The notes: generated by a model from the sequence alone, not told the origin. Counted from the stretch's first letter, positions 1 through 8,629 are shown. The stretch is DNA of 64,000 nt from CAYYMZ01 sp964473025 (GCA_964473025.1 CAYYMZ010000002.1:1-64000); one strand, 5' to 3'. Numbers and translations are program-made.

Positions 1-912
1 TATCTTCATGTGATCCCCGACCGTTGAGAGTAGTTCGTTTACCTTGACAGGGTTCGCCAAAATACCCAAAGACAATGCCTTGTCTTTAATGGCAACCATA
101 AGGTTTTGCTGCCGGCGGGAACGGTCAAAATCAGAAGTTGACTCGCGGCTTCTGGCATATTTGAGCGCAGTATCTCCATCCATATTTTGCACACCGGCTT
201 TAATATCAACAGTGGTGTAGGCATACGTTTCCTTAAACTGGCCGTCCTGGGTTATGACATCTTTTGGATAATTAGGATCATACAGGTTTTTTTCAACATC
301 AACCGTTACACCACCCAAAACATCGACTATTTTCTGGAAACCAATAAAATCAACAACGGTGGTGTAGTGAATAGGTACCCCCGTAACCTTTTCAACCACT
401 TGGGCTGCTAAGTCCGCGCCGGCCTGATTTTTCTGGGCAGTATCTTTAGTACTATTAAAGCCATTGGCATAGGCCTCGTTGACCTTACCCTCACCATGAC
501 CCGGTATGGTGACGTATAAATCGCGTGGAATCGAAATAGTCGCTACCTTTTTATCCGATTGCCTGATCCTCAAGAGAAGGATTGAGTCGGTCAACTGTCC
601 TCCGGCATGATTTGCACCGCCCTTGCCTAAAATTAGCATATTAGTTATGCCGTCAGTTTGTTTGAGCGCATTTTGAGTGAAAAGCCCCGTGAGACCACCA
701 TCTTGGGTAAAAATATTATTGGCTGAGTTATAGGCCGAAACGCCGAGATACACCAAAACCGCCACCAAAATTACCACTACCGAGAGAACTACAAACCTAC
801 CCCTCTTCGGCTTTTTGTAGTATTTAGTTTTTGGGTGACTTTTATGTTCGGGCTTCTTTGAATCTATATGCCGAACTGAATCGGTATGATCTAAACTATG
901 GTGTCTTCTCAT
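1..912 (-). CDS. LytR-CpsA-Psr (LCP) family cell-wall glycopolymer ligase, 3' end beyond window
   Basis: The reading frame opens at ATG 912 and is still open at base 1, so about 304 residues are visible and the C-terminus is missing. A basic N-terminus (many His, Lys and Arg) is followed by one membrane segment (about residues 39-61) and an extracytoplasmic LCP domain. The LCP motifs are clear: SIPRDLYV near residue 127 and YARSRESTSDFDRSRRQQ near 250-268, which supply the arginines that bind the polyprenyl-pyrophosphate donor. LCP enzymes attach teichoic-acid-like or capsular polymers to peptidoglycan at the outer face of the membrane. A weak Shine-Dalgarno (GAGGG) lies just before the ATG and a TATAGT -10-like box lies further upstream. 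The family call is firm; the polymer substrate cannot be read from sequence. Confidence 0.93.
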   Translation of the reverse strand, partial: MRRHHSLDHTDSVRHIDSKKPEHKSHPKTKYYKKPKRGRFVVLSVVVILVAVLVYLGVSAYNSANNIFTQDGGLTGLFTQNALKQTDGITNMLILGKGGANHAGGQLTDSILLLRIRQSDKKVATISIPRDLYVTIPGHGEGKVNEAYANGFNSTKDTAQKNQAGADLAAQVVEKVTGVPIHYTTVVDFIGFQKIVDVLGGVTVDVEKNLYDPNYPKDVITQDGQFKETYAYTTVDIKAGVQNMDGDTALKYARSRESTSDFDRSRRQQNLMVAIKDKALSLGILANPVKVNELLSTVGDHMKI

Positions 913-939
913 TGACCCTCAAAGATACTATATCAAATA

Positions 940-1212
940 TTAACTGCCATATACAGGAAGAATAACCTTATTTCGAGATACTTCCTTCCCGTTAATTTTA
1001 ACCTTAGAGCCTGATATTGTGCTGAAGACATTGGCCAGAAGATATATCTGGCGTTCGAATGTATAGGACCCGGTTTGACCATCTATCGTCAGAAGAGTAA
1101 CCTTGTCCTTATTTTTACCCAAGCGTGATAATAAATCGGAAAGTCCCGATCCCAAATGAGATCCATCTGAAAATTGAATGTCACGGCCGTTATATTTGGC
1201 TTTTATGACCAT
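940..1212 (-). CDS. Small conserved-looking hypothetical protein downstream of tsaE
   Basis: A 90-residue protein starting MVIKAKYNGRDIQFSDG. There is no signal peptide or membrane segment, and the pattern of short alternating hydrophobic stretches suggests a small beta-rich fold. Its ATG lies inside the last codons of tsaE (about 10 bases of overlap), so it is probably translationally coupled to it. I do not recognise the family. It is kept as a gene because of the tight coupling and the lack of any competing frame. Confidence 0.6.
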   Translation of the reverse strand: MVIKAKYNGRDIQFSDGSHLGSGLSDLLSRLGKNKDKVTLLTIDGQTGSYTFERQIYLLANVFSTISGSKVKINGKEVSRNKVILPVYGS

Positions 1213-1637
1213 ATCATTTCCACTTTTCGCTTTGTTTTACCCAACGTTTTTATATTTATTAGAAGATCGAGATAATCCTTAAACTGCGGTATGTTATTAA
1301 TCCATTCAACAAAAGTAACGCAATCGTCCATGTCGAGCCACTCTTTTATTTCGAATAAATCAGCTTTGCTTGCTTCGGCAATGCGGTATAAGTCAATGTG
1401 TTGAAGAGAGGAGAGGTGTTTCTTGCCCGAGATCTCATATAATTTCCTTAGATTAAATGTCGGGCTGGTTATCTTCTCGTTAAGACCCATGTGTTTTGCA
1501 ACCTCGCGAACCAGCGTTGTCTTGCCTACACCCAAATCACCGCTTAAACCAATACAAAAACCGTTTGGCAGTTTGTCTTTAATTTCCTGCCAAACTTTAT
1601 CTCCCAGTTCTTTCTCATTCTCGACAATAAAAGTCAT
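1203..1637 (-). CDS. tsaE: tRNA threonylcarbamoyladenosine biosynthesis ATPase TsaE
   Basis: TsaE (YjeE) is the small P-loop ATPase that works with TsaB and TsaD to put the t6A modification on A37 of ANN-decoding tRNAs. The sequence shows the Walker A GDLGVGKTT, the family SPTF motif, a Walker-B-like HIDLYR, and EWLDMDD followed by FVEW near the C-terminus. At about 144 residues it has the normal length. I chose ATG 1637 (MTFIVENEK) over the TTG at 1649 because family members begin at this point. The start lies inside the end of the upstream lamin-tail gene (stop at 1615), so the two are probably coupled. Confidence 0.93.
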   Translation of the reverse strand: MTFIVENEKELGDKVWQEIKDKLPNGFCIGLSGDLGVGKTTLVREVAKHMGLNEKITSPTFNLRKLYEISGKKHLSSLQHIDLYRIAEASKADLFEIKEWLDMDDCVTFVEWINNIPQFKDYLDLLINIKTLGKTKRKVEMIWS

Positions 1638-2877
1638 AAAGTAAAACAATTATCATGAAGCTTAAAATTCCAATAAATAATAGCAAAAATCTCTGATAAT
1701 TGATAGATGCAGATCCCCTGTCGGTTTGAGAACTTAAAACGAGCGGCTTCAGACGGTAATTTGATTGGAGCGATATTCTTGCATTACGTTTAATTATCTT
1801 TTTGATGATTGTTGTCTGGCTTTCCGATACCTGTCCCAGGGAAACACTCTCGGCCCTTGAAGATGCCGTTTTGCTATTTTTGATTTTAAAATCGAATGAT
1901 GCCGCAACTAAAATTGGGGAGGAATTATTAAATATTGTCGCATTAACAGTTACATCTTGACCAACCATTAATCCTGTTGGATCATCTCTAAGTTTTATCT
2001 CAATAATCCGGTTTGAAACTTTGAGACAGGCGGTTGTGCGGTCAACGTCAACAATCGTCCCGTTTAAAATAATTTTTTTACCCTCGATTTCGTCTTGAGG
2101 GTTTAACGATTTCGTTGAAGACGATTGGGAAATAATATTGACTGCGCTTGGCGTAGGAGTGTTTGTCCAGTGCCAACGATTGCCCCAAAGAGCAAAAGAT
2201 GCGTCTTTTTTTGATGATGACGAGGGGATTTTTAAAAAATCAACAACCTTGCCCGTTGGATCAAGCAAATACAGTGTTTCACCCGAGTCGTTTATTGAGA
2301 TTTTTGATTCGAGGCCATAAATCGCCAAGAAATTCTCCGGATCAATAGTTTCATTCTTGATCGTATAGGTTTTACCGGATTTATCTTGCAACATCCATCC
2401 GTTTAAATCGACCTTCTTGTTTGAGAAGTTTACAAGCTCAATCCATTCGTCTTTAGTATTCTTTATACCATCACGATTCCAATCAATCTTGGAAGGATGG
2501 GGTAAGACCTCGTAAAATTTGATTTGGGAAGATCTCTGGTAACAAGTTAAGCTAAAATCTTTTTGAAAAATCAGCTGGTCACTATCGTAAAAACTAATCT
2601 GTGCATTTTGTGGGCAATCAATCAATCTGCCGAATAGAAACTCCTCTGTCGTAAAATCTGCCTGAGACTGTGCAATTATTTGATCATCGTTTTTTAATTT
2701 AACAAGAACTGTCGTTATTGTTTTTGATGGATCGTAGAAAATATAATCGAATTTCAGGTTAATGCTTGATCCAAATTCGATTTTATTTTCCCTTAAATCA
2801 AGTGAAATTAAGGACATGCCATAACCTCCAGGAGTGGCATATTCATTTGCAAAATCATCCAAATTTTTTCTCTGCAT
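1615..2877 (-). CDS. Lamin-tail-domain surface protein, C-terminal part (downstream of an in-frame amber codon)
   Basis: This 420-residue frame contains a lamin tail domain (about residues 125-250; DEWIELVNFSNKKVDLNGWMLQDKSG, then the VVDFLKI edge strand), then an OB-like or beta-rich segment, and ends with one membrane helix (FLLLFIGILSFMIIVLLYDF). It has no signal peptide of its own. Its first Met lies exactly four codons downstream of, and in the same frame as, the TAG that ends the preceding 186-residue frame, which does carry a signal peptide. The two are almost certainly one gene of about 610 codons. Extracellular lamin tail domains are common on surface proteins and nucleases of environmental bacteria and are thought to mediate binding. 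Confidence 0.75.
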   Translation of the reverse strand: MQRKNLDDFANEYATPGGYGMSLISLDLRENKIEFGSSINLKFDYIFYDPSKTITTVLVKLKNDDQIIAQSQADFTTEEFLFGRLIDCPQNAQISFYDSDQLIFQKDFSLTCYQRSSQIKFYEVLPHPSKIDWNRDGIKNTKDEWIELVNFSNKKVDLNGWMLQDKSGKTYTIKNETIDPENFLAIYGLESKISINDSGETLYLLDPTGKVVDFLKIPSSSSKKDASFALWGNRWHWTNTPTPSAVNIISQSSSTKSLNPQDEIEGKKIILNGTIVDVDRTTACLKVSNRIIEIKLRDDPTGLMVGQDVTVNATIFNNSSPILVAASFDFKIKNSKTASSRAESVSLGQVSESQTTIIKKIIKRNARISLQSNYRLKPLVLSSQTDRGSASINYQRFLLLFIGILSFMIIVLLYDFYCRE

Positions 2878-2886
2878 AGAAGCACC

Positions 2887-3447
2887 CTAAGATTCTTTTA
2901 AATCGCCTGTTTTACTAAAATCAACCCGTTGCATTGAAGCAATTTGACCTTCGTTTTCCCCATAGAAAGGTTCTTTCGAATTGCCCGCAACATCAACTAT
3001 TTCTCTTTCATCATTTGCATTAAGAAGCGCTATTTTAAAATCCTTATTTGATAGGCTAAGAGTTGGGTCTATAATATCCGGATCTTTATTTAGAATTGAT
3101 TCAACTTTGGCACCATCTTTTGTAAAAAGATGGTCTTTGGAGTTGTTAGAAATCAAAAAATAACCTCCGGGAGCAATTTGTCCGCTGGAAATTATTACCA
3201 TCGGGTTCTCGCAATCTTGATCTTTTACCTTATTACAAACAGACCAATTTTTTAAATTAACGACTTGGTCTGAATTATTATAAAGTTCCAACCATTCGTC
3301 CGCGGTAGATACCGATGATCCTCGCCACATAATTTCGTTAATAAAAATTCCTTGGTTATTGCTTTCGGCATGTGATTTATCAGGAGCCAAAAACAATATA
3401 CCCAATAAAACAATAATAAATATTTGGAGATATACCCAAACTTTCAC
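2887..3447 (-). CDS. Lamin-tail-domain surface protein, N-terminal part ending at an amber codon
   Basis: A 186-residue frame with a clear signal peptide (MKVWVYLQIFIIVLLGILFLA, cleavage near SHA-ES) followed by a lamin tail domain: INEIMWRGS, DEWLELYNNSDQVVNLKNWSV, PGGYFLISN. It stops at TAG 2889-2887, but the same frame continues through GAS-MQRKN into the next entry. Secreted N-terminus here plus membrane-anchored C-terminus there gives a complete exported protein with two lamin tail domains. The alternatives are a true nonsense mutation, stop readthrough, or a base error (TGG to TAG). Confidence 0.75.
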   Translation of the reverse strand: MKVWVYLQIFIIVLLGILFLAPDKSHAESNNQGIFINEIMWRGSSVSTADEWLELYNNSDQVVNLKNWSVCNKVKDQDCENPMVIISSGQIAPGGYFLISNNSKDHLFTKDGAKVESILNKDPDIIDPTLSLSNKDFKIALLNANDEREIVDVAGNSKEPFYGENEGQIASMQRVDFSKTGDLKES

Positions 3448-3462
3448 TTCCCCCTCCCAAAG

Positions 3463-4005
3463 TTATTTCCGCCCGTCTTCCCCGCCTGCATCAGCTGGGC
3501 TGGAAGGTTCTTTCTCTTCCTCGATCGGAGTCAACCCCTCATCTGCCTCCTGTTCTTTTTCGGCAATCTGGTTTAAATCAGGCACGACATTGGACCCAGA
3601 TTTGTCATCTATTTTTTCCGTTACTTCTTGATCGTTAATATGCGGACCGTAATCATTAGTTCCCCTGACCTCTCCCTCCGAATCGCGAACGCGTGGCCCA
3701 AAGGTCGCCACCATTTGATCATTATGTCTCCACCACCAACGATCCAATTTTTCACGAAAAGTTTTAGCCACGTTAATAACCTGTTTGTAATTTTGTGTTT
3801 TTTGGCGAAGATTTTTTTCAACATTCATTATCGGTAAACAGCGGCCGGCCCTCGCGATGTAATGCCCATTGATTGAACCGATTGTTTCCAAATCGGGAAA
3901 TCTGTTTTGACAAGAAACGCCGTCTTTTGCCTGACGGGTCAAGCTGTTAATAATTTCGACTGCAAGTTGAGGACGCCAAACTCTTTCGATACCGAAATAT
4001 GCCAC
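3463..4005 (-). pseudogene. Bacterial PH-domain (DUF304) membrane protein, C-terminal part after a frameshift
   Basis: This is the C-terminal continuation of the protein encoded at 3947-4474, in a different frame. Read after dropping one G from the G6 run (plus-strand C run 4032-4037), the N-terminal frame passes smoothly into GDIQIQTAGKVAYFGIERVWRPQ, which is typical of the end of a bacterial PH domain. The rest of this part has a WWW-containing helix and an acidic, low-complexity tail (EKEQEADEGLTPIEEEKEPSSPADAGGEDGRK). The tail carries an SPADAGG segment that resembles the palindromic inserts seen in ksgA and comM. It is probably not translated on its own. Confidence 0.65.
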
Positions 4006-4474
4006 CTTTCCAGCGGTTTGGATTTGGATATCCCCCCACGTTAAAAAAAGTATCTAAAAAGCCAGTTGTCATTGATGAAATATCTTCGATCTGACTAAAA
4101 TCAAGTTCATTAAATTCTCTGTTGAACAATCCTTTTTGTTGGATTTCTATAACCCGTTCATTGGTCACGACAAAAAGATAAAAATAAAAACTGACCCAAC
4201 TACTGATAAAGACACCTGCCAAAATTAGATAATAAGCAATAAATATCAGAATAATGATATCCCTAGTTAATACTGTGCCTGTTTGAAGAAGCCTTACTGC
4301 AGGTTCTACTCCAATTAGAGCTGTCCCAATAGGTATAATGATTAATGCACCTAAAATCAGAGCGAAGGGGAGGTAGTCAATAAAATGCTTACGACAAAGG
4401 ACAAAAATTACCTCGTCGTTTCGCTGGTTAGGAATGACGGGCTGGGGTACTTCGGTAAATCTTAGTGATGGCAT
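3947..4474 (-). pseudogene. Bacterial PH-domain (DUF304) membrane protein, N-terminal part before a frameshift
   Basis: The frame encodes an N-terminal strand (PVIPNQRNDEVIFVLCRKH), two membrane helices (about residues 33-55 and 72-98), and the start of a bPH2/DUF304 domain: FVVTNERVIEIQQKGLFNREFNELDFSQIEDISS. This is the usual signature of YdbS/YdbT-like membrane proteins of unknown role. After residue ~147 the sequence turns into nonsense (GGYPNPNRWKGG). Removing a single G in the G6 homopolymer restores the family sequence in the overlapping frame. The full gene would span 4474 to 3463. Confidence 0.7.
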
Positions 4475-4480
4475 AATATT

Positions 4481-4678
4481 TTATAAAATATGATTAAGGA
4501 TAAGCAATATAAGTGACAAGGCAATTACAGCTAGAGTTATCATTGAATAGATTAGAAAAACACGCTTCGAGGCATCGCCGACAAAAGCATATCTCCGAAT
4601 GTGATAATAAAATAAAGCCGATAGGCCAGCGCAGATTAAAACCAGAATAACAAAGATGATAAAAATTAATGCTGTCAT
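4481..4678 (-). CDS. Small two-helix membrane protein of unknown function
   Basis: A 65-residue protein made almost entirely of two hydrophobic helices (ALIFIIFVILVLICAGLSALF and VFLIYSMITLAVIALSLILLIL) joined by a short basic loop (HIRRYAFVGDASKR). Its ATG overlaps the ruvB stop in an ATGA arrangement, so it is translationally coupled to ruvB and precedes the PH-domain gene in the same minus-strand operon. I do not recognise the family. Confidence 0.65.
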   Translation of the reverse strand: MTALIFIIFVILVLICAGLSALFYYHIRRYAFVGDASKRVFLIYSMITLAVIALSLILLILNHIL

Positions 4679-5691
4679 GTTATGCCTAGTTTGACATTAC
4701 TAGTTTTTTTGCCAAAATATTCCCATGCTAAATCCGTTGCAACTCGACCTTTTGGGGTTCTTTTAATAAAACCCGATTGCATTAGATAAGGTTCCACTAT
4801 ATCTTCGATGGTCTTTTTGTCAATAGAGGTAGCGGCACAAAGTGTCTCGATTCCAACCGGGCCCCCATTGAATTTATTAACTATTGCTTTTAACACTTTC
4901 CGGTCCGCATCATCCATGCCAAGCGAGTCAACTCCGATTTTATCAAGCGAGCTTATAGCCAACGCCTCATCAATTACATCCTTGTTATAAACCGTTGCAA
5001 AATCCCGCACCCGGCGCAATAAACGGTTTGCAATTCTTGGAGTTTTGCGTGAGCGCGAAGCAATAACCTTTAGACCTTTTTGGTCGGCTTTGATGTTCAT
5101 GAGTCGGGATGATCTTGTGACAATACGGCCTATTTCCTCATCTTCGTAAAAATCAAGCGAGTGGACAATACCAAACCTGTCGCGCATCGGTGATGAAATT
5201 AAACTCGCCTGTGTTGTTGCGCCAATTAGTGTGAAACGCGGCAAGTCAACGCGCAAGATTTTGGCTGAGGGACCTTTGCCGATCACAAGATCAACTGCAA
5301 AATCCTCCATGGCCGGATATAGAACTTCTTCGACAACTTTATTTAAACGGTGAATTTCATCAATAAAAATAATATCTGAATCTTCGAGGTTAGTTAAAAT
5401 CGCGATTAAATCACCGGGACGCTCAATCGCCGGTCCGGAAGTTATTTTAATATTCGCTTCAATTTCGTGTGCCAAAACGAACGCCAGCGTTGTTTTGCCT
5501 AACCCCGGCGGACCGTAAATCAAAATGTGCTCTAACGGCTCTTTGCGTATTTTTGCCGCTTCAATACAAACCCCCAAACTATCCTTTACTTTTTCTTGAC
5601 CAATATAATCCCGTAGCGTTTTAGGCCTTAAGGTCCTATCTAAAAATTCCTCATCTTCGTTTTGTGAGGAGATAATGTTTTCTTCGTTCAC
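4675..5691 (-). CDS. ruvB: Holliday junction branch-migration helicase RuvB
   Basis: RuvB is the hexameric AAA+ motor that, with RuvA, drives branch migration of Holliday junctions. All landmarks are present: an N-terminal RP.TL.DYIGQEKVK block, Walker A GPPGLGKTT, Walker B FIDEIHRL, sensor GATTQASLIS, the arginine finger in SPMRDRFG, and a C-terminal winged helix ending near KRTPKGRVAT. The length of 338 aa is normal. The start is GTG at 5691, placed only 6 nt after a perfect TATAAT, so the message is probably leaderless. It leads a short operon into the small membrane protein and the PH-domain gene. Confidence 0.97.
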   Translation of the reverse strand: MNEENIISSQNEDEEFLDRTLRPKTLRDYIGQEKVKDSLGVCIEAAKIRKEPLEHILIYGPPGLGKTTLAFVLAHEIEANIKITSGPAIERPGDLIAILTNLEDSDIIFIDEIHRLNKVVEEVLYPAMEDFAVDLVIGKGPSAKILRVDLPRFTLIGATTQASLISSPMRDRFGIVHSLDFYEDEEIGRIVTRSSRLMNIKADQKGLKVIASRSRKTPRIANRLLRRVRDFATVYNKDVIDEALAISSLDKIGVDSLGMDDADRKVLKAIVNKFNGGPVGIETLCAATSIDKKTIEDIVEPYLMQSGFIKRTPKGRVATDLAWEYFGKKTSNVKLGIT

Positions 5692-5697
5692 GAGCTT

Positions 5698-5703
5698 ATT
5701 ATA
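5698..5703 (-). promoter_or_regulatory. -10 box of ruvB, leaderless arrangement
   Basis: TATAAT on the minus strand ends 6 nt before the GTG of ruvB. Transcription would start at or next to the start codon, leaving no room for a ribosome binding site. Confidence 0.6.
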
Positions 5704-5766
5704 GGCAATCGCAAAAGTGATTGCAATTTTAAAACACAGGTTATTAGTTTCAAAAGAACCGCTGGT

Positions 5767-6915
5767 TTAATAGATGTAGCTATAGCTACCGTAATCTCCC
5801 GGGCTCACGTTGCGCCGATAGGAATATGCATATCTTATCCAGTTATATTCTGAAATATCAATCGTCCCGTCGCCATTTATAGCTTCGACAGCAGCGACGT
5901 GTCCCCAGCCAGAGGTTAGGGGCCCTGCCCCCCAAGAAATAACCGCTCCGACACGCGGGGAGCCCGAAACCGTTAACCCTTGATCTCTTGCCAGGTTAGC
6001 CCAATTATAGGCACTGCCAGAGCCGGGACGCGTATTCACAAAGCGGGTGCCTCTAACTACGTTTAAATACCAAGCGGCATAGGAGGTACATTCACGGGTT
6101 AAAAAGCCCCATGCGTCGGGTTCGTCAATTGATGAATACGGATACCCAGATCCTCCCCCGCCCAAGGTCTCTCTGCCGCCGCTGAGGCGAGCCTGTCTTT
6201 CGGCATATATTTGCGCCGAAATCTGAGTAATCTCAGATTTTAACTTCGTTGCCTGTACATCATAAGCAGCTTTCTGCTCAACAGTCATACCCAATAATTT
6301 ATTTTTCTGGGTCATCTGATATTGGGAGCTACTCTGATAATCCTCTTGTTGTTTTTTGAGCTGATCAAGCTCTGCTTTTTGGGCTTCTTGGTCAGATTTC
6401 TGTTTTTCAAGATCGGTCTTGGCAGAATCCACTTGAGAAAAAATATGTGTTACTTGCATCTGAACAGCCGCAACGTAATCCTGCTCGTTGGCTGTTTCGG
6501 ACAGCTTGTCGCTTAATAGCAAACTTTCCAGCTGCGACCTTGAGGAAAATCGATAAAGCTCGACTATCAGGCCATTTAGTTTCTTCTTTAATTCGGCAAG
6601 ATCTTTCTTCTTAACGTCTATATCGGAAGATAGTTTATCAATGCTAGATTGGACTTCTTGAATTTTTGTACCTGTTTGCTGAATTTTACTTTCGGTTGAC
6701 TTGATATCGGAGTCCAAATTGCTAACCTGAGTAGTAATATTTTTTGCCTCAGCCGCTTTATTTTGAGAGGCATTTTGAGCACTATTTAACTGCTCCTGCT
6801 TGTTTTGAAGGTCGCTTTCCAGCGAGGCAAGAGTAAGCATAGGAAAAGCAACAATTAAAACACCCGACAACGCGCGACCAAGAAATAAAACCTGTTTCGT
6901 CCTCCTTGGTTTCAT
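5767..6915 (-). CDS. PcsB-like secreted CHAP-domain peptidoglycan hydrolase (FtsEX partner)
   Basis: A signal peptide or anchor (LGRALSGVLIVAFPMLTLAS) leads into a long coiled coil (about residues 30-215, rich in Gln, Lys and Glu) and then a CHAP amidase/endopeptidase domain. The catalytic Cys is in RECTSYAAWY (about residue 276) and the His in GWGHVAAVE (about 339). This is the architecture of PcsB of streptococci, which is held inactive by its coiled coil and switched on by the FtsEX ABC complex. The two genes directly upstream are ftsX and ftsE, so the same system is inferred. I chose ATG 6915 (MKPRRTKQ) over the upstream 6936 codon because the -10 box overlaps the longer version. Confidence 0.9.
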   Translation of the reverse strand: MKPRRTKQVLFLGRALSGVLIVAFPMLTLASLESDLQNKQEQLNSAQNASQNKAAEAKNITTQVSNLDSDIKSTESKIQQTGTKIQEVQSSIDKLSSDIDVKKKDLAELKKKLNGLIVELYRFSSRSQLESLLLSDKLSETANEQDYVAAVQMQVTHIFSQVDSAKTDLEKQKSDQEAQKAELDQLKKQQEDYQSSSQYQMTQKNKLLGMTVEQKAAYDVQATKLKSEITQISAQIYAERQARLSGGRETLGGGGSGYPYSSIDEPDAWGFLTRECTSYAAWYLNVVRGTRFVNTRPGSGSAYNWANLARDQGLTVSGSPRVGAVISWGAGPLTSGWGHVAAVEAINGDGTIDISEYNWIRYAYSYRRNVSPGDYGSYSYIY

Positions 6916-6924
6916 AGTAGTGAC

Positions 6925-6930
6925 ATTATA
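6925..6930 (-). promoter_or_regulatory. Extended -10 box of the PcsB-like gene
   Basis: The minus strand reads TGCTATAAT, an extended -10 element, ending 9 nt before ATG 6915. No -35 match stands at the right distance. The predicted transcript has a leader of only 2-4 nt. Confidence 0.6.
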
Positions 6931-7016
6931 GCACATTTCAGTGAAAGGGGGAAGGTTACCCGTCTCGGCCGAGACACGACCCGAGGTCGGAAAAGTGAAA
7001 AATCAATATTTAAACA

Positions 7017-7928
7017 TCAAAGCTTGACGTTTTTTCTGATCGAAATATATGTCGAACCGACGCCGATTACAGTACCAACAATAAATCCAATCAAAACAAT
7101 AAACCAAAACTCGCTGTAATATATCGGAATCACCTTTTGAACAAATTGCCCGAAAACAGTACCAGACGAGATCGAACTTATTACATTGACCCCAGCGTAT
7201 ATAAGAATCGTTTCAATGATTAAGGCAAAAAAGCCGTAGAGAAATCCCTCAATTAAAAACGGCATTTTGACAAATGAGTCAGATGCTCCTACAAGGCGCA
7301 TTACTTCAATTTCTTTGGCACGAAACATAACGGCAAGCCGCGCTGTATTGAAGACAACTAAAATAGAAACGAGGATGAAAAACGCTGATAATATCAGGCC
7401 AAACCTTTCGACGAATTTGGTGGCATTGTTAACCGTCTCGATCAAGCCCTTGTTATCGTCATAGCTTGAGGAATCAATATAAGGAGCGTAGGCGGGTTTT
7501 TTAATCACTTCCGATACGTAATCGTATTCGGAAACATTAACTGATTGAATTTGGAGCCCCCGAGGCAGGGGATTATCTTCGGGTGTAACTATTTCTCTTA
7601 TCTCTTCTTTAATGGATGTTCTCTGCTTAAATTCGTTTAAGGCGTCTGCTTTTGAAATATATCTGACAGTTTTAATATCGGGTCGGATCATCAAATCGCC
7701 CTTGAGCTGTTGAATCAAAGCATCGCTGGCAGAATCCTTGAAGTTGACTACAATATCAATTTTGTCCTTGAGATCGCTGGCAATTTTGTTGGTTGAGAGT
7801 GCTACAACCAGAAAAACACCGACTGTTAGAAGGGCCAGGGTCATAATCAGGGTAGCGGTTAAAGACAGCCAACCGTTACGGTAAAAATTTGAAAACGCCT
7901 GCTTAATAATTCTTTTAACTTGTGTCAT
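7017..7928 (-). CDS. ftsX: Cell division protein FtsX
   Basis: FtsX is the permease-like subunit of FtsEX, which transmits ATP hydrolysis by FtsE to cell-wall hydrolases outside the membrane. The 303-residue protein has the standard four-helix plan: one N-terminal membrane helix (about 22-44), a large extracytoplasmic domain (about 45-165, containing IKTVRYISKADALNEFK, normal for Gram-positive-type FtsX), then three helices in the C-terminal half with VMFRAKEIEVMRLVGASDSFV between the first two. It overlaps ftsE by one base. The next gene downstream is its predicted hydrolase partner. Confidence 0.95.
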   Translation of the reverse strand: MTQVKRIIKQAFSNFYRNGWLSLTATLIMTLALLTVGVFLVVALSTNKIASDLKDKIDIVVNFKDSASDALIQQLKGDLMIRPDIKTVRYISKADALNEFKQRTSIKEEIREIVTPEDNPLPRGLQIQSVNVSEYDYVSEVIKKPAYAPYIDSSSYDDNKGLIETVNNATKFVERFGLILSAFFILVSILVVFNTARLAVMFRAKEIEVMRLVGASDSFVKMPFLIEGFLYGFFALIIETILIYAGVNVISSISSGTVFGQFVQKVIPIYYSEFWFIVLIGFIVGTVIGVGSTYISIRKNVKL

Positions 7929-8629
7929 TAGAATAAATACCTTCCTTGTTTTTGATCGGAAACAATTTTACCTTCCTTGATAACTACAACCCTTTTTCTC
8001 ATTCTATCAACAAGATCTTTGTTGTGCGTAGCCAAAATAATTGTTGTTCCTTGACAGTTAATTTTCTCTAAAATGTCGGCAATCTCACGGCTTGCCTCGG
8101 GATCTAGATTACCAGTCGGTTCATCTGCAATTAAAATTTTCGGATTATGAATGAGTGCCCTAGCTATTGAAACGCGTTGTGCCTCACCGCCGGAAAGCTG
8201 GGTTGGATAGGCATCTCCCTTGGAACGGAGGTTGACGGCCTGAAGTACTTTCGGTACTTTGCGCGCAATATCTTCATCACTTGCACCCGATACCTCAAGC
8301 GCATAGGCAACGTTTTCCCAGACAGTTTTATTAAGTAAAAGTTTATAATCCTGAAAAACAATCCCGAGATTGCGCCTGTAATAAGGCAAATCGCGGTAGC
8401 TAAATCTTCTGATGTTTCGGCCCGCAACGGTAATTTTTCCTTTGTCGGCTTTTTCCTCTCTTATTAAAAGGCGGATGAGGGTGGATTTACCCGCACCGGA
8501 TGGACCTACTAAGATCACAAACTCTCCCGGGAAAATTCTGAGGTTCGTTCCGTTTAAGGCGTTCACGTCCCCGTAGTATTTGTGAACATCCTTAATTTCG
8601 ATAATAGGGTTGGGGGTTTTTCCTTCCAA
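7928..8629 (-). CDS. ftsE: Cell division ATP-binding protein FtsE
   Basis: ABC ATPase of the FtsEX complex, which acts at the septum on the cytoplasmic face. Motifs in order: Walker A GPSGAGKST, Q-loop QDYKLLLNKTVWENVAY, signature LSGGEAQRVSIARAL, Walker B ILIADEPTGNLD, and the H-loop ATHNKDLV. The length of 233 aa is normal. The start is TTG 8629 with a strong AAAGGAGG only 3 nt upstream, and an in-frame TAA just before it excludes a longer protein. It is first in the ftsE-ftsX unit. Confidence 0.96.
   Translation of the reverse strand: MEGKTPNPIIEIKDVHKYYGDVNALNGTNLRIFPGEFVILVGPSGAGKSTLIRLLIREEKADKGKITVAGRNIRRFSYRDLPYYRRNLGIVFQDYKLLLNKTVWENVAYALEVSGASDEDIARKVPKVLQAVNLRSKGDAYPTQLSGGEAQRVSIARALIHNPKILIADEPTGNLDPEASREIADILEKINCQGTTIILATHNKDLVDRMRKRVVVIKEGKIVSDQKQGRYLF

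Noticed and set aside
1615..3447. Amber codon read as pyrrolysine or other recoding
   Set aside because: No pyrrolysine genes are visible, the position follows a lamin-tail domain rather than an active site, and other genes here end normally at TAG.
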